This document shows, piece by piece, positions 26,395 to 34,916 of a stretch of 60,326 nt of DNA; positions within the stretch are counted from its first letter, which is position 1, and each line of letters starts with the position of its first letter. The notes under the pieces were generated by a model. That model had not been told where the DNA came from and did not search any database. It saw only the letters and a program-made list of their open reading frames with translations. The DNA is taken from the NCBI GenBank assembly GCA_019637225.1, contig JAHBWC010000049.1, positions 1 to 60,326 on the forward strand, given 5' to 3'. The position numbers and the translations under genes are program-made. The DNA is from Labilithrix sp. (GTDB taxonomy: Bacteria > Myxococcota_A > Polyangia > Polyangiales > Polyangiaceae).

Positions 26395-26801
26395 AGATCA
26401 ACCTGACGAGCGTGTTGGTAGAGGACCAGTCGAAGGCGCTCGCCTTCTACACGGAGGTCCTCGGCTTCGTGAAGAAGCACGACATCCCGCTGGGAGAGTA
26501 TCGCTGGCTCACCGTCGTCTCGCCGGAGAGCTCGGCGGTCGAGCTGCTCCTCGAGCCGATGGGCTTCGCCCCGGCGAAGACCTACCAGAAGGCGCTCCTC
26601 GATGCGGGTATCCCCGCCACGTCCTTCGGCGTGGACGACTGCCAGAAGGAGTACGAGCGGCTCACGGCGCTCGGCGTCGTGTTCAAGCGGGAGCCGACGA
26701 ACATGGGCTCCTCCGTGTCCGCCGCGTTCGAGGACACGTGCGGCAACGTCATCGGCATCCATCAGGTCCTGTTGACGTCCCCCGACGCGAACGACCCCTG
26801 A
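26391..26801 (+). CDS. Glyoxalase/VOC-superfamily protein
   Basis: 136 residues. A single vicinal-oxygen-chelate unit pattern: INLTSVLVEDQSKALAFYTEVLGF, followed by VELLLEP, the second half starting ATSFGVDDCQKEYERLTALGVVF and ending FEDTCGNVIGIHQ. The substrate is unknown; many such small VOC proteins bind metals and drugs or are lyases. A ggagg lies seven bases before the ATG. Middle gene of an ArsR/VOC/AHSA1 operon with overlapping stops and starts. Confidence 0.9.
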   Translation: MKINLTSVLVEDQSKALAFYTEVLGFVKKHDIPLGEYRWLTVVSPESSAVELLLEPMGFAPAKTYQKALLDAGIPATSFGVDDCQKEYERLTALGVVFKREPTNMGSSVSAAFEDTCGNVIGIHQVLLTSPDANDP

Positions 26802-27259
26802 TGAGTGAGTCCACCGAAGCGGCCTCGATCACGATCGTGCGCGTCATCGCGGCGCCGCTCGCGGCCGTGTTCGAGGCGTGGACGGACCCGGCGTGCCTGC
26901 AGCAGTGGCTCGCGCCGAGCCCGTGCTCGGTCGCCGAGGCGAGCGCGGACGTGCGCCTCGGCGGTCGCTACCGCGTCGTCGCGGTCGATCCGCTCGGCAA
27001 CCGGCACGTCACGACGGGCGAATACCGCGAGCTCGTCCGCGACACGCGGCTCGTGAAGACGTGGGTGTACGAGGGGCCGAACTACGCCGACCCCTATCCG
27101 ACGCTCCTCACCGTCGACTTCCGCGAGGTCGGTCCAGCCTCGACCGAGATCTCGCTCCGTCAGGACCAGCTCCTCGCGCCCGAGGATCGCGCGGGCAACC
27201 GCGAAGGCTGGCGTCTCTGCTTCGAGAAGCTCGAGGCGCTGCTCCGCCCGACGGTCTGA
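26801..27259 (+). CDS. AHSA1/SRPBCC-domain protein
   Basis: 152 residues. Typical Aha1/CalC-like pattern: ITIVRVIAAPLAAVFEAWTDPACLQQWLAP, then ADVRLGGRYRVVAVDPLGNRHVTTGEYREL, VKTWVYEGP and the final helix REGWRLCFEKLEALL. These helix-grip proteins bind hydrophobic ligands. The ATG shares one base with the VOC stop (TGATG). With ArsR and VOC proteins it forms a common stress- or ligand-responsive unit of unknown target. Confidence 0.9.
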   Translation: MSESTEAASITIVRVIAAPLAAVFEAWTDPACLQQWLAPSPCSVAEASADVRLGGRYRVVAVDPLGNRHVTTGEYRELVRDTRLVKTWVYEGPNYADPYPTLLTVDFREVGPASTEISLRQDQLLAPEDRAGNREGWRLCFEKLEALLRPTV

Positions 27260-27317
27260 CCGCGCCGTTGCACGCCGAAGCGGACGCCTCCTCGTCGGAG
27301 GCGCGGCGCTGGCGGGA

Positions 27318-27929
27318 TCAGCAGCCTGCGAAGGAGCAGTACTTCTTGCGCGTCGCTGCCATGCTGTACGAGGGCTGACCGTAGCGGCCCGGCGGGAGCG
27401 ACGCCCACTCGTACGAGATGCGGTTCATCGTGTTGGCGAACTCGGTCGCCGTGAGGGCGCGGCCCGTGGGGATGTTCGCGCCGCGCCGAGAGATGAGCTT
27501 CATTCCTCCGCGGTCCTGGTTGGCCGGGCTGAAGCTCGAGTACCCGAGCCCCTTCCAGGTCCCCGTCAGGAACTGGTAGCGGCCCGCTGCCGTGGAGCAG
27601 TAGCGCCCCGAGCAGACCTTCATGTTCGGGTGCTTGGCGCAGCTCGAGAAGTAGCGGTACGCGAACGTGACGTTGTAGCCGTCCTGGCCACGGCCACGCG
27701 TTCCTTCGGCGTAGGCGATCGTGTCGAGGAGCGCGCGATGCTTCTTCGGGACGACGCCTGCCGCGCCCGACGGAGCACACGAGCCGGCGCTGAGCTCGTC
27801 GCTGGTGCTCTCGACCGTCTCGTCGTCGTCGACGTCGGCGCCGGTGTCCGCGGACGCGGTGCACCCCGCGACACCGAGTCCGAGCATCGCGCCAACGACC
27901 GTCATCCCGAGCACTTTGCCAGCGTTCAT
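27318..27929 (-). CDS. Secreted lambda-lysozyme-like muramidase (GH104 type)
   Basis: 203 residues. MNAGKVLGMTVVGAMLGLGVAGC is a lipobox signal. After an Asp/Glu-rich linker the domain reads HRALLDTIAYAEGTRGRGQDGYNVTF, then AAGRYQFLTGTWKGLGYSSFSPANQDRGGMKLI, as in the lambda R endolysin family (catalytic Glu in AYAEG). It probably cuts peptidoglycan as an envelope-remodelling enzyme or a secreted weapon. There are no phage genes around it. Convergent with the AHSA1 gene. Confidence 0.85.
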   Translation of the reverse strand: MNAGKVLGMTVVGAMLGLGVAGCTASADTGADVDDDETVESTSDELSAGSCAPSGAAGVVPKKHRALLDTIAYAEGTRGRGQDGYNVTFAYRYFSSCAKHPNMKVCSGRYCSTAAGRYQFLTGTWKGLGYSSFSPANQDRGGMKLISRRGANIPTGRALTATEFANTMNRISYEWASLPPGRYGQPSYSMAATRKKYCSFAGC

Positions 27930-28036
27930 GAGCGACCTTTCATCGAGAGAGGACTTGGAGCCCCGACCATCCAGAGAGGTGGGCCTCTCGGCCCGCGTTG
28001 ATTTCGACTCGCCTTCGGTGATGAGCGACAACATCT

Positions 28037-28858
28037 TCAGATCCGCGAGAGCGTGGTGCGTGCAGCGGAGATCGCCTCGACGCGGAGCTCGTCGTCGATC
28101 CCTTCGGCCGGCGGAAGCGCCGCGACGCGATCGGCGAAGCGCTCGACGGCGGGTCGCGCGGTGCCGTCGCCGAGCTCGCCGAGCTTCATCACCGCGAGGG
28201 TCTCGACGTGGAGGGGCAACCCTTGCCCGTCGAGCGCGCGGGCCAGCTCCGAGGCGGCGCCGCTGCCGCCGACGTTGCCGAGCGCCTCGACGAGGTTCGA
28301 GACGTTGCCGGGGACGTCGGGACCTTCGCGCTTCATCTCGTCGCGGAGCCATCGCGCGAGCGTGTCGGCGGCGTCGTCGCGTTTCTTGCCGTCGGCGCTG
28401 GCGCCGAGCAGGGCGACCGCGTGGATGACCGTCGGCGCCGCCTCGGGGTCTCGCCGGAGGTCGAACCTCGCGAGCTCGCCGAGCGTCTCGATCGACGTGG
28501 CGCTCACCGCGGCTTCGACCGCCGCGATCCGCGTGGCCTCGTCTTCGCTCGCGAGGCCGCTACGAAGCGCGGCGACGGGATCGCCGGCGGCGCCGTCCGC
28601 GGTCCCCGCCGCGATCGCGACGACGCGCGGCTCGTTACGAGGCGATGACGTCGCCGTCACGCGTGTGCCCACTTCGAGCGCGGCACCGACACCCTCGTCG
28701 CCGTGCGCGGCGGTGGTCGCTGCTTGGGGCGACGGCGAGGACCGCGCGAGCGCGAAGACGCCGCCTGCGATCGAAGCGATCGCGACGACGATCACCGCGG
28801 CACTGTATTTGTGGGTCGATCGTGACGTGGCCAAGGTGGAGCACGGTCTGCAGTGCAC
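28037..28858 (-). CDS. Membrane-anchored HEAT-repeat-like protein
   Basis: 273 residues from a GTG at 28858. A short N-terminal segment contains CRPC, then one membrane helix (SAAVIVVAIASIAGGVFALA). After a linker, residues about 95-273 are Ala/Leu-rich helical repeats of the HEAT type (DPVAALRSGLASEDEATRIAAVEAAVSA). These scaffolds bind proteins. The CRPC at the tip may be half of a metal site. Function unknown. Confidence 0.68.
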   Translation of the reverse strand: MHCRPCSTLATSRSTHKYSAAVIVVAIASIAGGVFALARSSPSPQAATTAAHGDEGVGAALEVGTRVTATSSPRNEPRVVAIAAGTADGAAGDPVAALRSGLASEDEATRIAAVEAAVSATSIETLGELARFDLRRDPEAAPTVIHAVALLGASADGKKRDDAADTLARWLRDEMKREGPDVPGNVSNLVEALGNVGGSGAASELARALDGQGLPLHVETLAVMKLGELGDGTARPAVERFADRVAALPPAEGIDDELRVEAISAARTTLSRI

Positions 28859-29192
28859 GTGCCAGAGGTTCGGCGTTCTTCACGGCATCTCGAATCGCTC
28901 GAATCGCGAGAGAACTTGCGCAAGATGGACGATGGGCGCCGAGGCTTCATCGCGAGGAGGCGCGGATGCGCGCGAGCACACGCGGCTCGCGACTCGCGAA
29001 GATCCACGATCCACCCTGAGGCGGTACCGTGACGCGGATTTTTTCCGACACGGCGTGTGCTCGTCGGCCGGACGAGACAGGGCCGACGAGCCCGGCGTCC
29101 TCGCGCTCGTTCGCGTTGCGCAACGAACGGGCGCGATCGCGATGCGCGGGGGCCGACTCGCTTCCGCCGTCGCGATCGCGTACGAAGCCCCG
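28859..29192. other. Divergent spacer of 334 bases
   Basis: It separates the HEAT-like gene from the propeller gene. A TTTTTT run at 29040-29045 is preceded only by a weak 3-bp stem, so it is not a convincing terminator. No operator or small gene could be supported. Confidence 0.4.
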
Positions 29193-30236
29193 ATGAAGCT
29201 CGCGGAGCTCGCCTCGTTCGACGTCGCTCACGAACACCTCTCATGGCCGTGGATCTCCTTCGGCGCCGGCGGTCGCCGCTTCGCCTTCGCCTCGTCGAGC
29301 GACCGCATTCAATCCCGCGTGCTCGACGGCGCCGCGATCGCCGTGGGACCGAGCTTCGCTCTCCCTGCCGATCTCCACCTCCCGACCGAGCCGCCGAAGC
29401 CGGAGGCGAGCCGCGACGTCAGGACCGGCGTCCACGGGTGGTCGATCGACGACCAGGGCGAACGCCTCGCCGTCGTCGGGAACGTCGCGTCGACCAGCGT
29501 GGTCGTCACCCTCGGCGTCGATCGAGAGGTCCGTCGCTCCACGATGGAAGCGCTCGCGGGTCCGGGCTTCGTCGCGCAAGCGATCGCCTTCGATCGAAGC
29601 GGGGCGAGGCTCTGGATCTCCGCGGAGAGCGAAGGCGAGACCGCGATCCTCCTGATCGACGCCGCGTCGCACGCGCTCGTCGGGATCCTCAAGAGCCCGG
29701 CCCTCCCGCAGCCGTCGACGCACGAGCTCCACCTCCACCCGCGCGAGGACGCGGTCCTGCTGCTCGCCGCGTGCGGCCCGGACGGAACGTTCGCCCGCGT
29801 CGCCCGGCTCGTCGAAGCCGGGCTCGCCGCGTCGTGGACGTCGCTCGACGGCGGCGGCATCCCGGCGGGCATGGTGGGCTTCTCCGCCGACGGCACGCGC
29901 GTCTACCTCGCCGAGGCCGACGAGATCCGCACCCACGCGTGGCCCGGCCTGAAGGAGCTCTCGTCGGTGGAGCTCGCGGATGACTTCGTCTCGAGCTACT
30001 CCGGTGCGCTCGTCGGCGGGCACGTGCTCGTCGACGGACAGGACTCCGAGACGAACGAAGACGCGGTGATGGTCTACGACTCCACGGCGACCAAGGGGAG
30101 GCTCGCCCTGCCGCCGGTCCCGACCGGGATGTGGGCCGGACGACTCGAGGAGGACGTGCTCGTCACGGTCGAGGCGAAGGGAGAGCCCGCGCGCGGTCGC
30201 GTGCTCCGCGTCGCGCTCGATCCCTCGACGCGATGA
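29193..30236 (+). CDS. WD40-like beta-propeller protein, cytoplasmic
   Basis: 347 residues from MKLAELASFDVAHEHLSW, with no signal peptide. Repeats with the pattern (D/R)-x-x-G-x-R-(L/V)-(A/W)-(V/I)-x recur: GAGGRRFAFAS, DDQGERLAVVG, DRSGARLWISA, HPREDAVLLLA and SADGTRVYLAE, about seven blades. This is a protein- or ligand-binding propeller without visible catalytic residues. Upstream in-frame sequence belongs to the spacer. Confidence 0.75.
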   Translation: MKLAELASFDVAHEHLSWPWISFGAGGRRFAFASSSDRIQSRVLDGAAIAVGPSFALPADLHLPTEPPKPEASRDVRTGVHGWSIDDQGERLAVVGNVASTSVVVTLGVDREVRRSTMEALAGPGFVAQAIAFDRSGARLWISAESEGETAILLIDAASHALVGILKSPALPQPSTHELHLHPREDAVLLLAACGPDGTFARVARLVEAGLAASWTSLDGGGIPAGMVGFSADGTRVYLAEADEIRTHAWPGLKELSSVELADDFVSSYSGALVGGHVLVDGQDSETNEDAVMVYDSTATKGRLALPPVPTGMWAGRLEEDVLVTVEAKGEPARGRVLRVALDPSTR

Positions 30237-30435
30237 GACGCGGCCGCCGCCTCAGCGTCGCGCATGGGTCCCGCTCACCGAAGGACACGACGCGCTCGTC
30301 GCAGGGCTTCGCGCTCGCCCGTGGCGCGATCGCGGGCCGCGTCGTTGGCTGTCGACGTCGACGAGCCCCGACCCCGGTGGCCACGTTCTGGCATCCAAGG
30401 GCCGTCGTGAACGGGCGCACCTGGAGGACATGCAC

Positions 30436-31311
30436 ATGACGACCAATCTCTCCGCTTCGGCTTCGGGTCAGTTCCGGCTCCTCGGCGAGCGTCCCATCCG
30501 TCGTCTCGGATTCGGCGCGATGCGCGTCACGGGCCCTGGCATCTGGGGACCGCCCGCGGATCTCGAGGGGGCGAGGGCGACGCTCCGCCGCGTGCCGGAG
30601 CTCGGCATCGACTTCATCGACACAGCCGACTCGTACGGCCCGTTCGTGAGCGAAGACCTGATCCGCGAGGTCCTTCATCCGTACCGCGGCCTCCTCATCG
30701 CCACGAAGGGCGGGCTCACGCGGCACGGTCCGGACATCTGGCTCCCGCTCGGCCGTCCCGAGTACCTGCGGCAGTGCGTCCTCATGAGCATGCGCCGGCT
30801 CGGCGTCGACCGGATCGACCTGTGGCAGCTTCACCGCATCGATCCGAAGGTTCCGCGGGCCGAGCAGTTCGACGCGATCGCGCAGATGCTGAGCGACGGG
30901 CTCATCGCGCAAGTCGGCCTCAGCGAGGTGAACGTGGAGGAGATCCAGGCCGCGCAGAAGCACTTCCCCGTCGCCACCGTGCAGAACCAGTACAACCTGG
31001 TCGACCGCAAGAGCGAGGCCGTGCTCGCGTTCTGCGAGGCGAACGGCATCGGCTTCATTCCGTGGTACCCGCTCGCCGCCGGCGCTCTCGCGGGCCCCGG
31101 CTCGCCTCTCGCCAAGATCGCCGAGCGCCTCAAGGCCACGCCGGCGCAGATCGCGCTCGCCTGGACGCTCAAGCGATCGAGCGTGATGCTCCCCATCCCC
31201 GGGACGTCGAAGGTCGCTCACCTCGAGCAGAACGTCGCTGCAGCCGAGCTCACGCTCTCGGACGAAGAGTTCGCCGCGCTCGACCGTCAAGGCCGGGCCG
31301 CCGCGGCCTGA
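30436..31311 (+). CDS. Aldo/keto reductase
   Basis: 291 residues. All four catalytic residues are visible: Asp62 and Tyr67 in FIDTADSYG, Lys91 in IATKGG and His133 in WQLHRID. NADPH-binding features are in IPGTSKVAHLEQN. It reduces an unknown aldehyde or ketone. The ATG at 30436 has ggagga seven bases upstream; the ATG at 30430 is too close to that site. Confidence 0.94.
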   Translation: MTTNLSASASGQFRLLGERPIRRLGFGAMRVTGPGIWGPPADLEGARATLRRVPELGIDFIDTADSYGPFVSEDLIREVLHPYRGLLIATKGGLTRHGPDIWLPLGRPEYLRQCVLMSMRRLGVDRIDLWQLHRIDPKVPRAEQFDAIAQMLSDGLIAQVGLSEVNVEEIQAAQKHFPVATVQNQYNLVDRKSEAVLAFCEANGIGFIPWYPLAAGALAGPGSPLAKIAERLKATPAQIALAWTLKRSSVMLPIPGTSKVAHLEQNVAAAELTLSDEEFAALDRQGRAAAA

Positions 31312-31449
31312 GACGCGCTCGCCCGAGACCGCGGGCGGATATAGTACCCGTGGCTCGTCATGCGGCGGGGGGCGGTTGCGCCTATCCTCGGGGGGCCGTG
31401 CCCCCTCAACGGTTTGCTCGCTGCGCGCCCATGTGTGACGCTAGTGGCG

Positions 31450-32127
31450 ATGGTGTTGCTCCGTCGAGCCGTCCTGGCGGTGGCGCTCACCACGTCGTGC
31501 ACCACGTTCCAGCGGACCGCCGAGCTCGAAGCCACGGACGACGCCGCACCGCCGAGCGTCCCCGACGCTGCGCCGGACGTCGACGCCCCCGCGCCCCTCG
31601 ACGCCGGCCCGACCGAAGCCGGCGACGCCAGCAACGAAGACAAGCGCGTCTTCGTCACGTCGGACGCATGGAACGGCATCATGGGCGGCGTGAGCGGCGC
31701 CGACACGCGCTGCGTCGCGGCCGCGGACCGAGCCGCGCTCGGCGGCGACTGGATCGCGTGGATCAGCGCCGACGGCAAGCACGCGCTCGCGCGGATCACG
31801 CACGAAGGCCCGTACGTCCGCCTCGACGGCGCGCGTGTGGTCAGGAACCGGACCCAGCTCGCCTCGGGAGTCCTGGCCGTGGCGATCGAGCTCACGGAGT
31901 CGGGCGCCGCCGTCACCGAAAACCGGCACGTCTGGACGGGGACCCGCGAGAACGGCACGATCTTCGCCGACTGCAACAACTGGTCGACCGACAACGCGGT
32001 CACCTTCGGGACGATCGGGGCGCTGGACCGGCGCGATCGGACGTGGACCGACAACGGCGGCCCCGGCCCCGGGTTCCGCAACTGGGGCTGCCAGACGAAA
32101 GCGCGCCTCTACTGCTTCGAGCTGTAG
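31450..32127 (+). CDS. Secreted DUF1554-like (lectin/endostatin-like fold) lipoprotein
   Basis: 225 residues. MVLLRRAVLAVALTTSC is a lipobox signal, followed by an Ala/Asp/Pro linker. Residues about 67-225 match the DUF1554/C-type-lectin-like pattern: KRVFVTSDAWNGIMGGVSGADTRC, LGGDWIAWISADGKHALARI, GPYVRLDGARV, VWTGTRENGT, DCNNWSTDN and a final CFEL. Such domains occur in secreted proteins of myxobacteria and Leptospira and may bind a surface ligand. Upstream in-frame starts (from 31360) would put a long tail before the signal. Confidence 0.85.
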   Translation: MVLLRRAVLAVALTTSCTTFQRTAELEATDDAAPPSVPDAAPDVDAPAPLDAGPTEAGDASNEDKRVFVTSDAWNGIMGGVSGADTRCVAAADRAALGGDWIAWISADGKHALARITHEGPYVRLDGARVVRNRTQLASGVLAVAIELTESGAAVTENRHVWTGTRENGTIFADCNNWSTDNAVTFGTIGALDRRDRTWTDNGGPGPGFRNWGCQTKARLYCFEL

Positions 32128-32189
32128 CCGACGGCTGCATGAACTTTTGACTATGTCCGCGAGCTCCGGGAAGCCCCTAGCATTCGCCG

Positions 32190-33500
32190 ATGCAGCGAGA
32201 CTTCGACGCCGTCGTCGTGGGCGCTCGGTGCGCGGGGGCAACGCTTGGGGCCTATCTCGCGCGTCGAGGGACGCGGGTGCTCGTGGTGGACGCGGACGAC
32301 ATGCCGAGCGATCAGCCCATGTCGACCCATGTCATCGGGCCGTACGGAATGTTGCTGCTCGACGAGCTCGGCCTCGGGGATCGCGTGCGAGCCATCGCCC
32401 CTCCCATCCCCTTCTTTTGGAACGGAGTGGAGGGCACCGTCCCACGGCTCGACTTCCGTGAGCGTCCAGGCTCGTGCATTCGTCGCGTCGACCTCGATCC
32501 GTTGCTCGTCGACGGCGCGCGCGAGCATGGCGCGACGGTCGAGCTCCGCACCAAGGTCGTCGACCTCGTGCGCGACGGAGACCGCGTCGTCGGCGCGGTC
32601 CTCGAGCGCGGGGGCGTGCGGGAGGAGGTCCGAGCCCGAGTCGTCGTCGGCGCCGACGGGAGGCACTCGACGGTCGCCTCGCTCGTGAACGCGGAGGAGT
32701 ACCGCGGCTACGACGCGCCGCGCGCGCTGTACTGGGCCTATTGGCGGAGGCCCGATTGGTTTGACACCGACCCACGCTACGAAGGCGGCGCCGCGATCAT
32801 TCACTCCGGCGACGACTATATCGCGGTCTTTCCCGTCAATCGCGACCAGGTGCTCGTCGCGATCGCCGTGCCGATCGACCGCGCCGCGGAGTGGACTGGG
32901 CGGCAGCGCGAGATCTACCTCGAGCAGCTCCGCGCCCGCCCGTACCTCGCGCGCTTTGCCGACGGCGAGCTCCTCGGCAAGGTCATCTCCTTCGTGAAGG
33001 GCCGCTTCTTCTTCCGGCGCGCCGCGGGGCCCGGCTGGGCGCTCGTCGGAGACGCCGGTCTGTTCAAGGACTTCACGCCCGGCTTCGGAATCACCGACGC
33101 GTTCCGCGACGCGAAGGCGCTCGCGGAGGCGATCGACGTGGGCTCGGACGTCGCCATCGAGCGCTACTGGCGCCAGCGCGACGTCAACTCGGTCGAGCTG
33201 TTCGCGTACGCGCGGGATACGGGCACGCCCGGCTTCGACAACCCGCTCAACCGCGCCGTCTTTCGCCTCATCGAGCAGCGGCCCGATCTGCGTGCCCGCG
33301 TCTGCGCGTTCATTCACCGAGAGCTGTCGCCGTTCGCGATCGTTCCGACCGGGCTGGTCCTCCGCGTCGTCCTGGGCGAGCTCGCGCGCGGCCGCTTCGG
33401 CGTGGTCGCCCCGTTCTTCGCCGCGGGCAAGAACGGCGCGGCGGTCGCCAAGGAGCTCGACGCCTGCAAAGCGCTGCTCGCGGCGCTGCCTCCGGCCTGA
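32190..33500 (+). CDS. FAD-dependent oxidoreductase, close paralogue of the 10-11-kb gene
   Basis: 436 residues. FAD motifs VVVGARCAGAT (about 7-17), VGADGRHS (about 153-160) and LVGDAGLFKDFTPGFGITDA (about 285-304). It lines up with the protein at 9975-11297 without large gaps, and by eye well over half of the residues are identical. The two genes are 21 kb apart on opposite strands. The PQQ operon begins just downstream (convergent, 35-base gap), but nothing shows a functional link. The substrate is unknown. Confidence 0.88.
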   Translation: MQRDFDAVVVGARCAGATLGAYLARRGTRVLVVDADDMPSDQPMSTHVIGPYGMLLLDELGLGDRVRAIAPPIPFFWNGVEGTVPRLDFRERPGSCIRRVDLDPLLVDGAREHGATVELRTKVVDLVRDGDRVVGAVLERGGVREEVRARVVVGADGRHSTVASLVNAEEYRGYDAPRALYWAYWRRPDWFDTDPRYEGGAAIIHSGDDYIAVFPVNRDQVLVAIAVPIDRAAEWTGRQREIYLEQLRARPYLARFADGELLGKVISFVKGRFFFRRAAGPGWALVGDAGLFKDFTPGFGITDAFRDAKALAEAIDVGSDVAIERYWRQRDVNSVELFAYARDTGTPGFDNPLNRAVFRLIEQRPDLRARVCAFIHRELSPFAIVPTGLVLRVVLGELARGRFGVVAPFFAAGKNGAAVAKELDACKALLAALPPA

Positions 33501-33535
33501 CGGGAGCGGGGTCGCTCCGCCTTGTGGGCGCCGGG

Positions 33536-34606
33536 TCAGCGGCCGCGGTAGAGGTAGCGTCGTTCGCCGGGCTCGCGCGAGCGCGCGGCTTCGACGAGGG
33601 CGTGCTGCGGGGCGAGCTGGCAGGCCGGATCGGTCGCGGCGGCGTCGCCGGTGAGCGCGAAGGCCTGGCAGCGGCAGCCGCCGAAGTCGACGGCTCGCCG
33701 GTCGCAGCTCTTGCACGGCTCGGGCATCCACGCCTCGCCGCGGTAGGCGAGGAGCGCCTCGGACGACGTCCAGATGTCGGCGAGCGAGCGGTCCTCGACG
33801 CTGTCGAAGCGCAGCGTGGTGATGCTCGTCGCGGCGTGGCAGGGCAGGACGCGGCCGTCGGGGACCATGTGGATGAAGCGTCGCGCCCAGCCGTCCATGC
33901 ACGCCTTCGGCGTCGTGCCGAAGTAGTCGGGCTTCACGAACAGCACGTCCATCTTCCCCTGGAGCCGCGCCTTGTGCCTCGCCGCGATCTCGCCGGCCGC
34001 CTCGAGCGCGGCGCGCGTCGGCAGGAGCGCGTCGCGGTTCGACAGCGCCCACGCGACGTACTGCGTGTTGGCGAGCTCGAGCCGGCTCGCGCCCACGTCC
34101 TCCGCGAGGCTGACGAGCTCGTCGATCTCGTCGAGGTTCGCGCGATGCAGCACGACGTTCATCGTCAGCGGGAGCCCGAGCTCGGTGACCCAGCGCATCA
34201 CCTGGATCTTCTGCGGGTGCGCGGCGTAGCCGGCGATCGCGTCGGCGCGCTCGGGCCGCGCCGACTGGATGCTCACCTGCACGTGATCGAGGCCGTTGTC
34301 GACCAGCCCGGCGAGGCGCTCCTTCGTGAGCGGGACGCCGCTCGTGACGAGGTTCGAGTAGAGCTCGAGCTCCCTCGCGCGCGCGACGAGCGCCTCGAGG
34401 TCTCTCCGCGCGAGCGGCTCGCCGCCGGTGAAGTGCACCTGGACGACCCCGAGCGCCTCGGCCTCACCGAGCACGCGCTTCCACGTGTCGGTGTCGAGCT
34501 CGCCGTCGTGCGCGGCGAGGTCGGTCGGGTTCGAGCAGTACGGACACCGCAGCGGGCAGCGGTACGTGAGCTCCGCGATGAGCGTGTACGGCCGCGGAGC
34601 GGTCAT
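33536..34606 (-). CDS. pqqE: PQQ biosynthesis radical-SAM enzyme PqqE
   Basis: 356 residues. PqqE forms the carbon-carbon crosslink between a Glu and a Tyr of the precursor peptide PqqA, the first committed step to the redox cofactor PQQ. The radical-SAM cluster site CPLRCPYC holds Cys17, Cys21 and Cys24; FTGGEPL is the SAM-binding GGE motif. The C-terminal SPASM domain has CMDGW ... CHAATS ... CKSCD and GGCRCQA cysteines for extra clusters. Last gene of pqqBCDE; its ATG overlaps the pqqD stop by four bases. Confidence 0.96.
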   Translation of the reverse strand: MTAPRPYTLIAELTYRCPLRCPYCSNPTDLAAHDGELDTDTWKRVLGEAEALGVVQVHFTGGEPLARRDLEALVARARELELYSNLVTSGVPLTKERLAGLVDNGLDHVQVSIQSARPERADAIAGYAAHPQKIQVMRWVTELGLPLTMNVVLHRANLDEIDELVSLAEDVGASRLELANTQYVAWALSNRDALLPTRAALEAAGEIAARHKARLQGKMDVLFVKPDYFGTTPKACMDGWARRFIHMVPDGRVLPCHAATSITTLRFDSVEDRSLADIWTSSEALLAYRGEAWMPEPCKSCDRRAVDFGGCRCQAFALTGDAAATDPACQLAPQHALVEAARSREPGERRYLYRGR

Positions 34607-34887
34607 GGCTCGAGCAGGCCCTTCTGGGCGAGCAGATCGACGAACGCGAGGACGTCCGTCTCGACGTCGGCGCGTCCCTCCGCGTCGACGCCGGCCTCGC
34701 GCGCGAGCTCGTCGACGATCTCGGTCAACGAGCGCGTGCCGTCGCAGCGCTTCGCGATCTTCGCGGCGCTGTCGTTCAAGGCGAGGCCGCGCTCGGGGTA
34801 GACGATCATGTGGCTGCCCGAGTGCCGATCGAAGCGCAGCCTGGCTTTGTTCGCCAGCTTGGGGATGAAGGAGGGGTCTCTCGCCAC
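34603..34887 (-). CDS. pqqD: PQQ precursor-peptide chaperone PqqD
   Basis: 94 residues from the GTG at 34887. PqqD is the RiPP-recognition element that holds PqqA for PqqE. The family pattern is present: PKLANKARLRFDRHSGSHMIVYPERGLALNDSAAKIAKRCDGTRSLTEIVDEL in successive strands and helices, with LNDSAAKI and CDG(T/S) as signature pieces. The GTG lies 29 bases after the pqqC stop; longer in-frame versions would run through pqqC. The stop overlaps pqqE. Confidence 0.94.
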   Translation of the reverse strand: MARDPSFIPKLANKARLRFDRHSGSHMIVYPERGLALNDSAAKIAKRCDGTRSLTEIVDELAREAGVDAEGRADVETDVLAFVDLLAQKGLLEP

Positions 34888-34916
34888 GGCGTTCCTTCGC
34901 TCGCGCTCCGTTCGGA

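Noticed and set aside
27318..27929. Lambda-lysozyme-like gene as a prophage remnant
   Set aside because: It has a lipoprotein signal peptide and no neighbouring phage gene, integrase or attachment repeats.
29037..29046. T run as a terminator
   Set aside because: Only a 3-bp stem precedes it, and it lies between two divergent genes where no transcript should end.
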